Part shown: in pieces, positions 41,189 through 50,100 of the stretch
How positions within the stretch are numbered: position 1 is the stretch's first letter
How the letters are laid out: every line of letters starts with the position of its first letter
Assembly (NCBI RefSeq): GCF_001083785.1
Contig: NZ_LAVL01000010.1
Span: 1-64,000, forward strand
DNA from: Nonomuraea sp. SBT364
GTDB lineage: Bacteria; Actinomycetota; Actinomycetes; Streptosporangiales; Streptosporangiaceae
DNA length: 64,000 nt
Reading direction: 5' to 3'
The notes under the pieces: generated by a model
Databases searched by the model: none
What the model was told of the DNA's origin: nothing
Seen by the model: the letters and a program-made list of their open reading frames with translations, nothing else
Position numbers and translations under genes: made by a program

Positions 41189-42585
41189 GCGAGGTTCCCC
41201 ACCTGTCGCCCGAGATGCTGGCCGTGATGCAGAGAGCGGCCATGCCCGACTTCGCCCCCTGGCAACAGATGGTGTACGCCACGGGCGGCTGTGCCCAACC
41301 GGTCCGGCTGCACGGTGAGAGGTACACACTGGACAGCCGGACGGGTGAGGTCCTCGACGTGTACCGGACTGCCGACGAGCCGACCGGCTTCCTGCTCACA
41401 GCGTGCGGCAACCGGCGCGCGTCCAGGTGCCCGGCCTGCTCGGCGGTCTACAAGGACGACACCTACCACCTGATCATCACTGGCCTACGCGGTGGCAAGG
41501 GCGTCCCAGAAGAGGTCAGCCAGCATCCCCGCGCGTTCGTCACCTTCACCGCCCCATCCTTCGGTGCCGTCCACGCCCACCGCGAGCAGTCAGGCCGGAC
41601 ACTCCCATGCCGTCCACGCCGGGATCGTCCCGTCTGCGAGCATGGCCGGCCGAAGGGGTGCGGCTTGCGTCATGAGCGCGATGACGTCCAGGTCGGGCAG
41701 CCCTTGTGCGTGGACTGCTACGACTACATCGGGGCCGTCCTCTGGAACGCTCACGCGGGCGCGCTCTGGCGGGAGTTCACCAAGACCATGCCGAGCGTTC
41801 TGGCCCGTCTGCTCGGGATCTCCCGAATGGAGCTACGCCAGACGGTCCGCCTTTCGTACGCCAAGGTCGCCGAGTATCAAGCTCGCGGCATGGTCCACTT
41901 TCATGCCGTCGTCAGACTGGACGGTCCGGAGGGACCGTTCGACCGCCCACCAGGCCACATCACGATCGCCCTGTTCGAACGGGCCGTACGCCGGACCGCC
42001 GGTCAGGTCGCGGTCCGAATAGAGGACGGACCGCCCTCGCCCGTTCGATGGGGCGACCAACTCGACGTACGACCGGTCTACGTGTCAGGCGAGTTGGGTG
42101 AGTTAAGTGACCAGCGAGTCGCCGCGTATGTGGCCAGGTACGCCACCAAGGGCGCTGAGTCGGCAGGCACCGTTGACCGTCGGATCCGCCATACCGGAGA
42201 GATCGCCAGGCTGAAGGTCAGCGAACACGCCCGCCGCATGATCTATACCTGTTTCAGCCTCGCCGAACTCCGGCCCTACCGAACGCTGCTCCTACGGCAG
42301 TGGGCGCACATGCTCGGCTACCGAGGGCACTTCTCCACCAAGTCCCGCCACTACTCGATCAGACTCGGAGACCTACGACAGGCCCGTACCGACTTCCGAG
42401 CCGAGCAAGCCCGAATGATCACTGGTACTCCGCCTCCCGATCCGGAGAGGACCGTGACGGTGGGCGAATGGCACTATGCCGGAAGCGGCCATCGCCACGG
42501 AGAGGCTTTCTGGGCCGAGGTAGCTCGGCAACGGATCGCCAAGGCGCGCAGGATCGCTCGACAGCAAGCAGACGAGAACCGATAG
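41185..42585 (+). CDS. RepSA-like HUH replication initiator
   Basis: With the TTG at 41185 (overlapping the stop of the small upstream gene) the protein has 466 residues. A zinc-binding start (CGNRRASRCPACSAVY, then CEHGRPKGCG and CVDCYDY) precedes a HUH nuclease core: the metal-binding HFH in GMVHFHAVVRL and candidate catalytic tyrosines in VAAYVARYATKGAE. This is the pattern of rolling-circle initiators of AICEs such as pSAM2 RepSA. It should nick the element's origin and allow autonomous copying after excision. Longer in-frame readings from 40993 add atypical Arg/Pro-rich sequence and are not used. Confidence 0.88.
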   Translation: MSEVPHLSPEMLAVMQRAAMPDFAPWQQMVYATGGCAQPVRLHGERYTLDSRTGEVLDVYRTADEPTGFLLTACGNRRASRCPACSAVYKDDTYHLIITGLRGGKGVPEEVSQHPRAFVTFTAPSFGAVHAHREQSGRTLPCRPRRDRPVCEHGRPKGCGLRHERDDVQVGQPLCVDCYDYIGAVLWNAHAGALWREFTKTMPSVLARLLGISRMELRQTVRLSYAKVAEYQARGMVHFHAVVRLDGPEGPFDRPPGHITIALFERAVRRTAGQVAVRIEDGPPSPVRWGDQLDVRPVYVSGELGELSDQRVAAYVARYATKGAESAGTVDRRIRHTGEIARLKVSEHARRMIYTCFSLAELRPYRTLLLRQWAHMLGYRGHFSTKSRHYSIRLGDLRQARTDFRAEQARMITGTPPPDPERTVTVGEWHYAGSGHRHGEAFWAEVARQRIAKARRIARQQADENR

Positions 42586-42590
42586 GGCCC

Positions 42591-42680
42591 GTGCCTCTAG
42601 ACCTAGAGAGATCACCTCTAGGTCTAGAGGCACACCTAGAGGCCCATCAGCCGCCTGACCAGGCATCTAGCGTCTAGAGG
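42591..42680. repeat. CTAG-rich palindrome and repeats after rep
   Basis: A perfect 18-bp inverted repeat, GTGCCTCTAGACCTAGAG (42591-42608) and its complement (42616-42633), is separated by only 7 bases. CTAGAGGC recurs twice more to the right (around 42636-42643 and near 42675), and CTAG occurs seven times in about 90 bp. It starts 5 bp after the rep stop and ends near the convergent stop of the SLOG gene. It could be a two-way terminator, the replication origin or a transfer site. The iteration favours protein binding, but this is not proven. Confidence 0.7.
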
Positions 42681-42683
42681 CTC

Positions 42684-43160
42684 TTAATCTCGCCGGGCCC
42701 CATCGGGCCAGATCACCCGAACGGGCACCTCCCGCCGCCGCGCCTCGGTCACCACGTCAGCAGTCCCCCCAAAGCCTCGGGCGGGCTGCCCGTCCCAGAC
42801 GGCGAACAACACATCGACGTCGTCCAGCATCCGCGCACTGGCCGTCATGTGCGACTCCGCGGTGGACTCCACAAAGTCCAGCCGGTGAGCCCGGAACGCC
42901 TGGCCCAGCAACTCGTCGTACGCAGCATGGCACTCGCCCGGCAGCCCATCCCGATACTCCTTGGCCGGGATCACGGCCTCCAGCACCCCACCGAGATCGA
43001 GCACCGCCCGAGCGAAGATCTGGTCAGCCCCGTCCGCCAGACAGGACAACCCGGCGACTCCAGGACCGTACTCAGCAAGCGCCTCACGTACCGCCCCGTC
43101 GATCAGTACGGCGGTCTCCTCCGGCAAGCCCCGATGACCGGACACAGCAATGCGAACCAT
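42684..43160 (-). CDS. SLOG-family nucleotide-binding protein
   Basis: A 158-residue Rossmann-like protein with SLOG/YpsA features: the N-terminal VRIAVSGHRGLPEE, LSCLADGADQIFARAVLDLGG, and GGTADVVTEARRR near the end. SLOG proteins bind nucleotides or nucleotide-derived ligands and often occur in mobile elements and in immunity-related operons. A regulatory or signalling role in the element is possible. It lies 7 bp downstream of the XRE-TPR gene and is probably co-transcribed with it. Confidence 0.8.
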   Translation of the reverse strand: MVRIAVSGHRGLPEETAVLIDGAVREALAEYGPGVAGLSCLADGADQIFARAVLDLGGVLEAVIPAKEYRDGLPGECHAAYDELLGQAFRAHRLDFVESTAESHMTASARMLDDVDVLFAVWDGQPARGFGGTADVVTEARRREVPVRVIWPDGARRD

Positions 43161-43167
43161 GATCCCC

Positions 43168-44408
43168 CTAGATCAGAGTGGCGTGAAGACGCTCGTCGAA
43201 CGAGCGCAGAGCATCGGACGACGGCCCGGCATACGATCGGCGGAAGTTCTTGACCCGGTGCAGGGTCCGCTCGGAGCCATACATCGTCGCCACAGTGAGC
43301 GCGTTGGACGCCAGATACAGCGCCTCCTCGTAACGCCCCGCCATGGCCTCAGCCGTCGCCACCTCCGTCATGAGCACACCCCGCTGCTTCGCACCGGGCT
43401 GGGCCGACGAAAGCGACTCGTTGAACGCGGCAACGGCTTCAACCGGCCGCTTGAGCCGTACCATCACCAGAGCCCGATACCCCGCCAACTTGGCGTGATC
43501 GAAAGGGAACACCCATGGCCAGGGCGGTGCGGCGGCCCGCTCACCAGCCCGTACCGCCTCCTCAGCCGTGGTCAACGCCTGAAGCGCTGCCATCCCGTCC
43601 CGCGCGGTCGCATGGCCGAGCGCTTCGAGACTCGACAGCCACGCACGAGCGATGGCCGGTGGCCGCTCACCGATCTCCCGCCGCGCCCGCACCAGGAGAT
43701 TGAGCCCAATCAGCGGATCGTCGGCGTCGATCTCGAACGCGGCCAGACTTCCGATCATGTACGCCGCCAGCAGCGCATGGTCGGCCTGTCGTGCACTGTC
43801 GACGGCGCGACGGTAGTAGAGCCGCGCCGAGCCGGTGTCCTGCATATCGGCATGCACCCAGGCCGCGAAACCTGCCGCCTCGCTCAGACCGGCCCGGATC
43901 TCGTCAGCATGCGGAGACCGCGACGCGCGGCCGAGAACGCGGCTCGCAAGATCGACCTGCGCCACAGCCGGCCTGGCAAGTTCGCGCGCAGGCGTGACGG
44001 CCTCCAGCCGACGCTGGGCACCGGTGATGCTGGTCAGCGTGGCGGCCGTCGTCTCGTCCACATCTGGACGCTTGGGCAGGGCCAGGCCCGCCAGTGCGGT
44101 CAACGCCACGGCCTTGCCGAAGTCTCTGCGCTTCGTCGGATCGTCATCCCCTCGGGCTCCGAATCGGAGCAGTGAAGCGGCACCCCGATCTGGATGGATA
44201 TCTCCCGAACCTGGTCCACGGTGAGCGGCTGACGGCCACGGAGAACCTTGGACACCCAGCTCTGGGAGTAGCCGACCGCCTCAGCAAGCTGGCCCTGCGT
44301 CCAACCGTGCGCCCGCCGCACCTTTTCGAGGACGGTTGGTAGATCGCACTCGGCCAGAGCGGCGGCCACGACTGGCCCGGACCAGAACTGCGGCGGTATC
44401 TGGGTCAC
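43168..44408 (-). pseudogene. XRE-TPR transcriptional regulator, frameshifted
   Basis: Two overlapping frames together match one actinobacterial XRE-TPR regulator. The first (44408-44100) has IPPQFWSGPVVAAALAE and the helix-turn-helix GQLAEAVGYSQSWVSKVLRG. It should continue as GVPLHLLRFGARGDDDPTKR, but around 44170-44174 the DNA reads CACTG where CACCTG would keep the frame, so one C appears to be missing. The second frame (GDDDPTKRRDFGKAVALTAL onward, about 320 residues) holds helical TPR-like repeats. The DNA-binding and sensor parts are therefore separated. A sequencing error or programmed frameshifting could also explain this. It is divergent from the small genes at 44523. Confidence 0.75.
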
Positions 44409-44444
44409 AACGCTAGGTTAAGCCGCTGACCTCGGCCGTACCGA

Positions 44445-44461
44445 TATTCGTGACAGGAATA
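44445..44461. promoter_or_regulatory. Candidate XRE operator
   Basis: TATTC, 7 bases, then GAATA is a perfect 5-bp inverted repeat in the 114-bp gap between the XRE gene and the divergent small genes. This position is typical for autoregulated XRE systems. Binding is inferred. Confidence 0.35.
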
Positions 44462-44522
44462 GACCTACCACCAGCAGCGCTACGTCGTTCACCTGCGGTT
44501 TCGTGACGGCGACGCTCAGTAC

Positions 44523-44843
44523 ATGAACGAACTGCCGCCTCAACCCCTGGCCGCCGCACAACAGCTGACCGTCGCTCTTGCGGAGAAGGGGATCACTACC
44601 GACGTTCATCACGACTACGGCACGCCCATGGTGTCGGTCTGGGTCGGTCTGATCGTGTGGTGCGCAGACGGCACGTACTGGTGGCGCACCGGCTGGAACC
44701 CACACAGACACCGAGCGATCTACGCAGGGCATCCCTTCACCCAGCCCACCCGCGCAGCCCACCGAATCGCCCTTCGCTACACGGAACTGCGCATGACACA
44801 CCCGCTCTCACCGCTGATCGCCGGAGCACAGCCGTGCCTCTGA
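44523..44843 (+). CDS. Hypothetical protein (XRE-associated)
   Basis: A 106-residue protein (NELPPQPLAAAQQLTVALAEKG onward) that resembles, from memory, small proteins often encoded beside XRE-TPR regulators in Streptosporangiaceae. It has an N-terminal helix, a beta core (PMVSVWVGLIVWCADGTYWWRTGW) and a helical end with RIALRYTELRMTHPLSPLI. Its stop overlaps the next gene. The three-gene set of XRE regulator plus two small partners recalls WhiJ-type modules. Function is unknown. Confidence 0.7.
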   Translation: MNELPPQPLAAAQQLTVALAEKGITTDVHHDYGTPMVSVWVGLIVWCADGTYWWRTGWNPHRHRAIYAGHPFTQPTRAAHRIALRYTELRMTHPLSPLIAGAQPCL

Positions 44844-45046
44844 CTATGCAGCAAGTGCTCGGCAGATTCCCCGGCTGGCAGATCACCGACATGTCTGGAG
44901 GCTGGGTGGCCATGCGAGTCAGCTTCGTGCCGAAGAACAGCGGCCTCTCCAACGTGCGTTGCGGAGAAACCTTGGAGGAGCTAGCCGGCAATCTATCCGT
45001 CGATATCAAGTTGCAAAAGTCGCGGGCATCGGCAGCAGGGAACTAG
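44834..45046 (+). CDS. Hypothetical small protein (XRE-associated partner)
   Basis: A 70-residue protein starting at GTG (PLTMQQVLGRFPGWQITDMSGGWVA onward). It has a beta core and KNSGLSNVRCGETLEELAGNL at the end, features I recall in small proteins next to XRE regulators in related actinomycetes. It overlaps the upstream gene by 10 bp, so they are co-translated. Function is unknown. Confidence 0.6.
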   Translation: MPLTMQQVLGRFPGWQITDMSGGWVAMRVSFVPKNSGLSNVRCGETLEELAGNLSVDIKLQKSRASAAGN

Positions 45047-45359
45047 ATGGCAAGCTGACCAGTAGCGAGGGCACCATGCCCAGCGGCGGATGCGCTGCGG
45101 CGCTTCGCAGGAGAACCAATTGCCTTGATCGTCTAGCCCGACCCGAGTACGGGCAGTGGCGCACTGCTGCTGCAATTCGCTCACGGAAACCAGCGTTGCC
45201 GTCAGCACCACCCTGCCGGCGGCAAGGCCCGGCGAAGGAGGGCCGCGGCAGCGATCGCCCAAGCCTGAGCGGCGAGGACCGCAGTGAGCGATCGTCACGG
45301 CCTCAGTTCAGCAATTGGCTACGCACACAACAACGCCGCATGGCGTACCTACTGCGAAC
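45047..45359. other. Non-coding stretch between small genes and the AAA+ cassette
   Basis: No supported gene was found in these 313 bp, which lie between two convergent transcription units. G+C is intermediate between the element backbone and the low-GC cassette. No clear terminator was identified. Confidence 0.45.
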
Positions 45360-46730
45360 TCACCAGTAAATCGCCACTACTTCCACGTCAAGCAAACGGT
45401 CTCGTTCTTGGCTATCGTCATCTGCAGGAGGCTGCGATTCCCGCGAAGGACTCACCAGGGCACCAAAAGCAGTTAGGCCGCCTTCAGTTCTTGCCTCCTG
45501 CCTCAAAATGAGGTCAGTCTCCGCATCGACGATGGCATCGTTATTTGCTGCGCATTGGATGATTTCCCGCACCTTGGTGAAAGCGCTCCTCTGTACCGCC
45601 GCAGAGATCTCCCCCGTGCCAGCCTCTGTTATTGCAGCTGCCAATTCTGCCTGCCGAGTACTATCCAGCTCCACACTCGCAGCTAGCGACAGTTTCGCCT
45701 GATAGATCGTAAGAGCCCGAACAAGCGCCTGCTGCTCGCTATCTTCGATCCGCGATTGTCCGAGCCCTAGGACACCAGCTCTACTGGAAGTAGTAATTTG
45801 ATCCACAAGCGTAGGCGCAACATCGCGAAACAAGTCCGCAAGCTTCACAGGCGTCCACTTGCACTGAATACCGTCCCGCGATATTCGACAGAGCATTGTA
45901 AAGCGCCCCGATGAGAAGAGGACGCGACGAATATCTTTCCAGTACCCAAGGTGTTCCGTTACTCCCACAACTTCCAATGGAAGCGAGATCAACCCCAAGC
46001 CCACAATAGCACTATTATGAACAACGTACTCTTGTCCCGATACAGTCACAACAGAGTAGTTGACAGCTTTCGCCCGGATCGGAATCAAACCTGTAAGAAG
46101 GCGCTCCAGAACCTTTCGTACTGGTTGAAGCTCACTGAGGGCGGCGCGATCGGAACGCCCTATCATCCGAGGAAATTCTTCAACCATTTCAGAGTACTCG
46201 GTAAAAAGCGTTCCCAGCTTGAAAATGGGATCGACTTCCAGCTCAACCTCGATCTCTACGAGAGCGCCGCGCACAAAACTGGATGCCGGCACGGCAGTTG
46301 ACGGCTCACTAGCAGTTTGAATCGCCTCTGCTGATGTAAACACCTCAGGCTTCTCAGTTCTGACTACGAGCGCATAGTCCAACCTGTTCTGGTCGCGGAG
46401 CTCTTTGAAGAGTGTCTGTACGACTGCTTTACGAGAAGTCTGCACCGTATTGGAGTTGCTGGTTTGAAACTTGGAGCCTATCTCAGCCTTCACTACTGCT
46501 GCATTTCCTCCTGACAGCTTTCCTGTAATTTCGGCCTGCTCGGCCAGCGCGATGGAGCGTGATACCTGCTCCGGGATGGTGTCACTCTGCGAGACCAGCA
46601 GGCTTCGCAAGCTAACTTCATCGAGATAAACGAACTCTCGCAGAACGCTCTTGGACGGCACATCTTCGACCGCCCGCTTCATTCTGCGACGGTCTCTCCG
46701 CTTTTTCCACCACGCGCTAAGCCTTCTCAT
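45360..46730 (-). CDS. DUF6414-like protein, partner of AAA+ ATPase
   Basis: A 456-residue protein. After a basic start (RRLSAWWKKRRDRRRMKRAVE) comes REFVYLDEVSLRSLLVSQSD, which I recall as the opening of DUF6414 proteins. FSSGRFTMLCRISRDG and WTPVKLADLFRDVAPTLVDQI also fit that family. This assignment is from memory and unconfirmed. No membrane helix, nuclease or other catalytic motif is obvious. It overlaps the AAA+ gene by 14 bp and so is made together with it. Base composition is clearly lower in G+C than the genome, indicating recent acquisition. It may be a substrate adaptor or effector of the ATPase. Confidence 0.75.
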   Translation of the reverse strand: MRRLSAWWKKRRDRRRMKRAVEDVPSKSVLREFVYLDEVSLRSLLVSQSDTIPEQVSRSIALAEQAEITGKLSGGNAAVVKAEIGSKFQTSNSNTVQTSRKAVVQTLFKELRDQNRLDYALVVRTEKPEVFTSAEAIQTASEPSTAVPASSFVRGALVEIEVELEVDPIFKLGTLFTEYSEMVEEFPRMIGRSDRAALSELQPVRKVLERLLTGLIPIRAKAVNYSVVTVSGQEYVVHNSAIVGLGLISLPLEVVGVTEHLGYWKDIRRVLFSSGRFTMLCRISRDGIQCKWTPVKLADLFRDVAPTLVDQITTSSRAGVLGLGQSRIEDSEQQALVRALTIYQAKLSLAASVELDSTRQAELAAAITEAGTGEISAAVQRSAFTKVREIIQCAANNDAIVDAETDLILRQEARTEGGLTAFGALVSPSRESQPPADDDSQERDRLLDVEVVAIYW

Positions 46731-47952
46731 TGCCTTCCTTAACCTCGCGCGCCGGGCGCCGATTCACACGCTCGAATGCTTGAGCAAGGTCTTCATCGCT
46801 AATTGAACTTCGATCATCGCCCGCCGCCATAAGAGCCGCTTCAGTCCAGAGCGATGCCAAACGAGCCCCTGACCACCCATCCGTCATTTCCGCTAGTTCC
46901 CGAAGCGGCAGGGTGCCGATAGTTTGCTTTCGCGCAGCGTCCACTTGAAGAATCTCAAGGCGATCCTCAACCGTTGGCATTTCGAAATCGATTTCCCAAT
47001 CAAAACGGCCGGGGCGCAGGAGCGCTTCATCGACATTATCTATACGATTTGTGGCAGCGATTACCACAACATTGCTCGATCTCTGATCGAATCCGTCCAG
47101 CAACGTTAGCAGCTGTGCCACGAGCCGCTTTGACGCTTCATGAGAGTCATCCGTGCGCTTTTCCGCAATGCTGTCTATCTCATCGAAGAAAATAATCGCT
47201 CGCTCTTCCTGCTCCGCTGCAACAAAAATTCGACGCAATGTATCTTCGCTGTCACCCAGCCATTTACTGACAATCGAAGGCCCGCTGACCAAAAAGAAAG
47301 CCGCCTTCGACTCCGAGGCGATAATACGAGCTAGATGAGTCTTTCCTGTTCCGGGTGGCCCTGTAAATAGCACACCCTTGATAGGGCGAGCTCCTATCTT
47401 GAGGAGATTTTCCCGCTTATTGAGCTGCGTTTCTATGAGCTCCATGGCCCTGTTGCGTACTTCATGATATCCGCCGAACGACTCAAACGTTAGCGGAGAC
47501 TCTTCATCACGATCTACGAGGTATTCATTGAGGTTCTCATCGTCGATACCCTCATTGCGAAACCTAAGCGGGGTATCACTGATAATACGAGTAATACCAT
47601 CGATCTCGTTAAACTCGACGGTATTTCCCAGGGCGACCGACAGCGATGGGACGCCTCGCAAAAGGCGCATTATAGTTCCCACCTCAATAACGATGCTGTC
47701 GTCGAGAACTCTACGCACCACGCCTACCTGCGACTCGTCAGCCCACGCGTCGGCTGGCATGCGTTCCCACCAGTCATCTCCAGCTAAGACAACGTCGCCT
47801 CGTGCCAGATCGACTGGTTCGCCTAGCGAGAATCGCACTGAATTTCCGTTTGTGGTGCGGCCGAGAAAAGCCTGTCCACCCTCCAGAACCGAGACTACCT
47901 TGATCAGGAGACCGTCACGCTTCTCTATAACTTCGCCTTCATCGATGGCCAT
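46717..47952 (-). CDS. AAA+ ATPase (Cdc48/proteasomal ATPase-like)
   Basis: A 411-residue protein with a beta-rich N-terminal part (residues 10-125), probably one or two OB-like barrels as in ARC/Mpa, and one classical AAA domain. Walker A is GPPGTGKT (198-205), the pore-loop motif is SKWLGDSE (229-236), Walker B is IIFFDEID (253-260), sensor 1 is ATN (300-302), the arginine fingers are in LRPGRFD (311-317) and sensor 2 is WSGARL (360-365). All ATPase residues are intact, so it should form an active hexameric unfoldase or remodeller. No protease domain is fused. It is the first gene of the two-gene cassette, and the segment 47161-47220 is exactly 50% G+C. Confidence 0.9.
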   Translation of the reverse strand: MAIDEGEVIEKRDGLLIKVVSVLEGGQAFLGRTTNGNSVRFSLGEPVDLARGDVVLAGDDWWERMPADAWADESQVGVVRRVLDDSIVIEVGTIMRLLRGVPSLSVALGNTVEFNEIDGITRIISDTPLRFRNEGIDDENLNEYLVDRDEESPLTFESFGGYHEVRNRAMELIETQLNKRENLLKIGARPIKGVLFTGPPGTGKTHLARIIASESKAAFFLVSGPSIVSKWLGDSEDTLRRIFVAAEQEERAIIFFDEIDSIAEKRTDDSHEASKRLVAQLLTLLDGFDQRSSNVVVIAATNRIDNVDEALLRPGRFDWEIDFEMPTVEDRLEILQVDAARKQTIGTLPLRELAEMTDGWSGARLASLWTEAALMAAGDDRSSISDEDLAQAFERVNRRPAREVKEGNEKA

Positions 47953-48405
47953 ACGTACTCACTATCTACTGTAAAGAGATATGCACAGGGCTTCGAGCCT
48001 CAGAGGAGGACGACCGAGAATGTGGGGGCAGGGCTATACGACCTCTCCGAACCGGTCGCAACGCTGCTTGCCTCGGAAGCCTACAGGCGGTTCGCCATCC
48101 GAGGGCCGGGTCAGGGAAGCGAGTGCGGCTCAGTTTCACACCCGGTATCCGCTGGACGAGTCGCGAACAATCTCACCTAGGTCGTCCGGTGACCGCGATA
48201 CCACCAGGTGCGCGTGGGCGGTGCTGGCCGCGACCGGCCCCCGGGCCGCAGCACGGTCCAGCGACCGCCCGACGCGCGGCGGGCCGCCGCAGGCGGCACG
48301 CCCTTGAACCTGTAAGGAAGATTGTCGCCGAGAACGACTCTGGCCCATGATCGACGCCGGACGTGCCGGGTGACCACGGGCCAGGATCTAGCTATCTCTG
48401 CAGGT
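47953..48405. other. Right-end stretch of the element
   Basis: These 453 bp hold no intact gene. A minus-strand frame at 48136-48348 ends with TAHAHLVVSRSPDDLGEIV, which is weakly like the C-terminus of PIN-type proteins and could be a relic. The AAA+ promoter must lie near 47953-48000. G+C rises again toward the right end. Confidence 0.4.
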
Positions 48406-49065
<660 letters not shown>

Positions 49066-49170
49066 AGCGCACCTCCACGGTTCACTCTACAGAGGCGACA
49101 ACGCTTAACGACTTCTACATAGTCCCGTATAGATGCACACGTTTGTGTTTAAGCATCGTAATGCCCGAAG

Positions 49171-50100
49171 ATGAGGGACATGCCTGACTTGCGACGCGGC
49201 GTGCTGCTCGGGGCGGCCGCTTATGCCATGTGGGGACTGTTCCCCCTCTACTGGCCGCTGCTGAAGCCCTCCGGTGCGGTGGAGATCCTCGCGCACCGGA
49301 TGGTGTGGTCGCTGGTCGCCGTCGTGGCGGTGCTGGTCGTGCGCAGGCACTGGTCGTGGATCAGGGAGCTGGTACGCCAGCCGCGCAAGCTCGGGTTGCT
49401 GACCCTGGCCGCCGTGGTGATCACGCTGAACTGGGGGACGTACATCTACGCCGTCAACAGCGGGCACGTGGTCGAGAGCGCGCTGGGCTATTTCATCAAC
49501 CCGCTGGTCAGCGTGCTGTTCGGGGTGGTGCTGCTGAAGGAGCGGCTGCGGCCGCTGCAGTGGACGGCCGTGGGGTTCGGGGCGCTGGCGGTGCTGGTGC
49601 TGACCGTCAACTACGGACGGCCGCCGTACATGGCGCTGGTGCTGGCCGTGAGCTTCGCGGTGTACGGGCTGGTCAAGAAGCAGGCGAACGTGGGGGCGGC
49701 CGAGAGCCTGACCGTGGAGACGCTCGTGCTGCTGGTGCCGGCGCTGGCGTACCTCGTCTTCCTGCAGCAGCAGGGGCAGGCGACGTTCGGGACCGAGGGG
49801 GCCGGGCACGCCGCGCTGCTCGTCGGGGCGGGGGTGATCACGGCGCTGCCGTTGCTGGCGTTCTCGGCGTCGGCGATCCGGGTGCCGCTCAGCACCATCG
49901 GGCTGTTGCAGTACATAGCGCCCGTGCTGCAGTTCCTGTGCGGGGTGCTGATCGCCAAGGAGACGATGCCGCCCAGCCGGTGGATCGGCTTCGCCATCGT
50001 GTGGGTCGCCTTGGTGATCTTCACGTACGACAGCTTGCGCGCGGCACGGGCGCGGCGGCCGAAGCGGTCAGCCCGACCGCTCGACCACGTAGTCACATAG
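49171..50100 (+). CDS. rarD: RarD-like EamA transporter
   Basis: A 309-residue membrane protein with ten predicted helices. RRGVLLGAAAYAMWGLFPLYWPLL, EILAHRMVWSL, NWGTYIYAVNSGHVVESALGYF and INPLVSVLFGVVLLKERL are characteristic of the RarD branch of the drug/metabolite transporter superfamily. The substrate is not established; RarD in other bacteria is linked only loosely to chloramphenicol sensitivity. It is divergent from msrA across about 105 bp that hold an AT-rich region, and its 3' end overlaps the polyprenyl synthase gene by 33 bp tail to tail. Confidence 0.9.
   Translation: MRDMPDLRRGVLLGAAAYAMWGLFPLYWPLLKPSGAVEILAHRMVWSLVAVVAVLVVRRHWSWIRELVRQPRKLGLLTLAAVVITLNWGTYIYAVNSGHVVESALGYFINPLVSVLFGVVLLKERLRPLQWTAVGFGALAVLVLTVNYGRPPYMALVLAVSFAVYGLVKKQANVGAAESLTVETLVLLVPALAYLVFLQQQGQATFGTEGAGHAALLVGAGVITALPLLAFSASAIRVPLSTIGLLQYIAPVLQFLCGVLIAKETMPPSRWIGFAIVWVALVIFTYDSLRAARARRPKRSARPLDHVVT

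Noticed and set aside
42591..42633. Possible CRISPR repeat or tRNA-like hairpin
   Set aside because: Only one palindrome with partial copies is present, with no regular spacers and no cloverleaf; it fits an origin or binding site better.
44418..44801. Minus-strand frame of 127 codons opposite the XRE-associated gene
   Set aside because: The plus-strand frame has the better codon pattern and familiar sequence; the minus frame also covers the promoter of the divergent genes.
44993..45298. Minus-strand frame of 101 codons between small genes and the AAA+ cassette
   Set aside because: Cys/Arg-rich low-complexity translation, no ribosome site, and overlap with the supported gene at 44834-45046.
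45951..47338. Several plus-strand frames of 60-116 codons opposite the AAA+/DUF6414-like genes
   Set aside because: They are chance frames in lower-GC DNA. The minus-strand genes carry complete AAA motifs and overlap properly.
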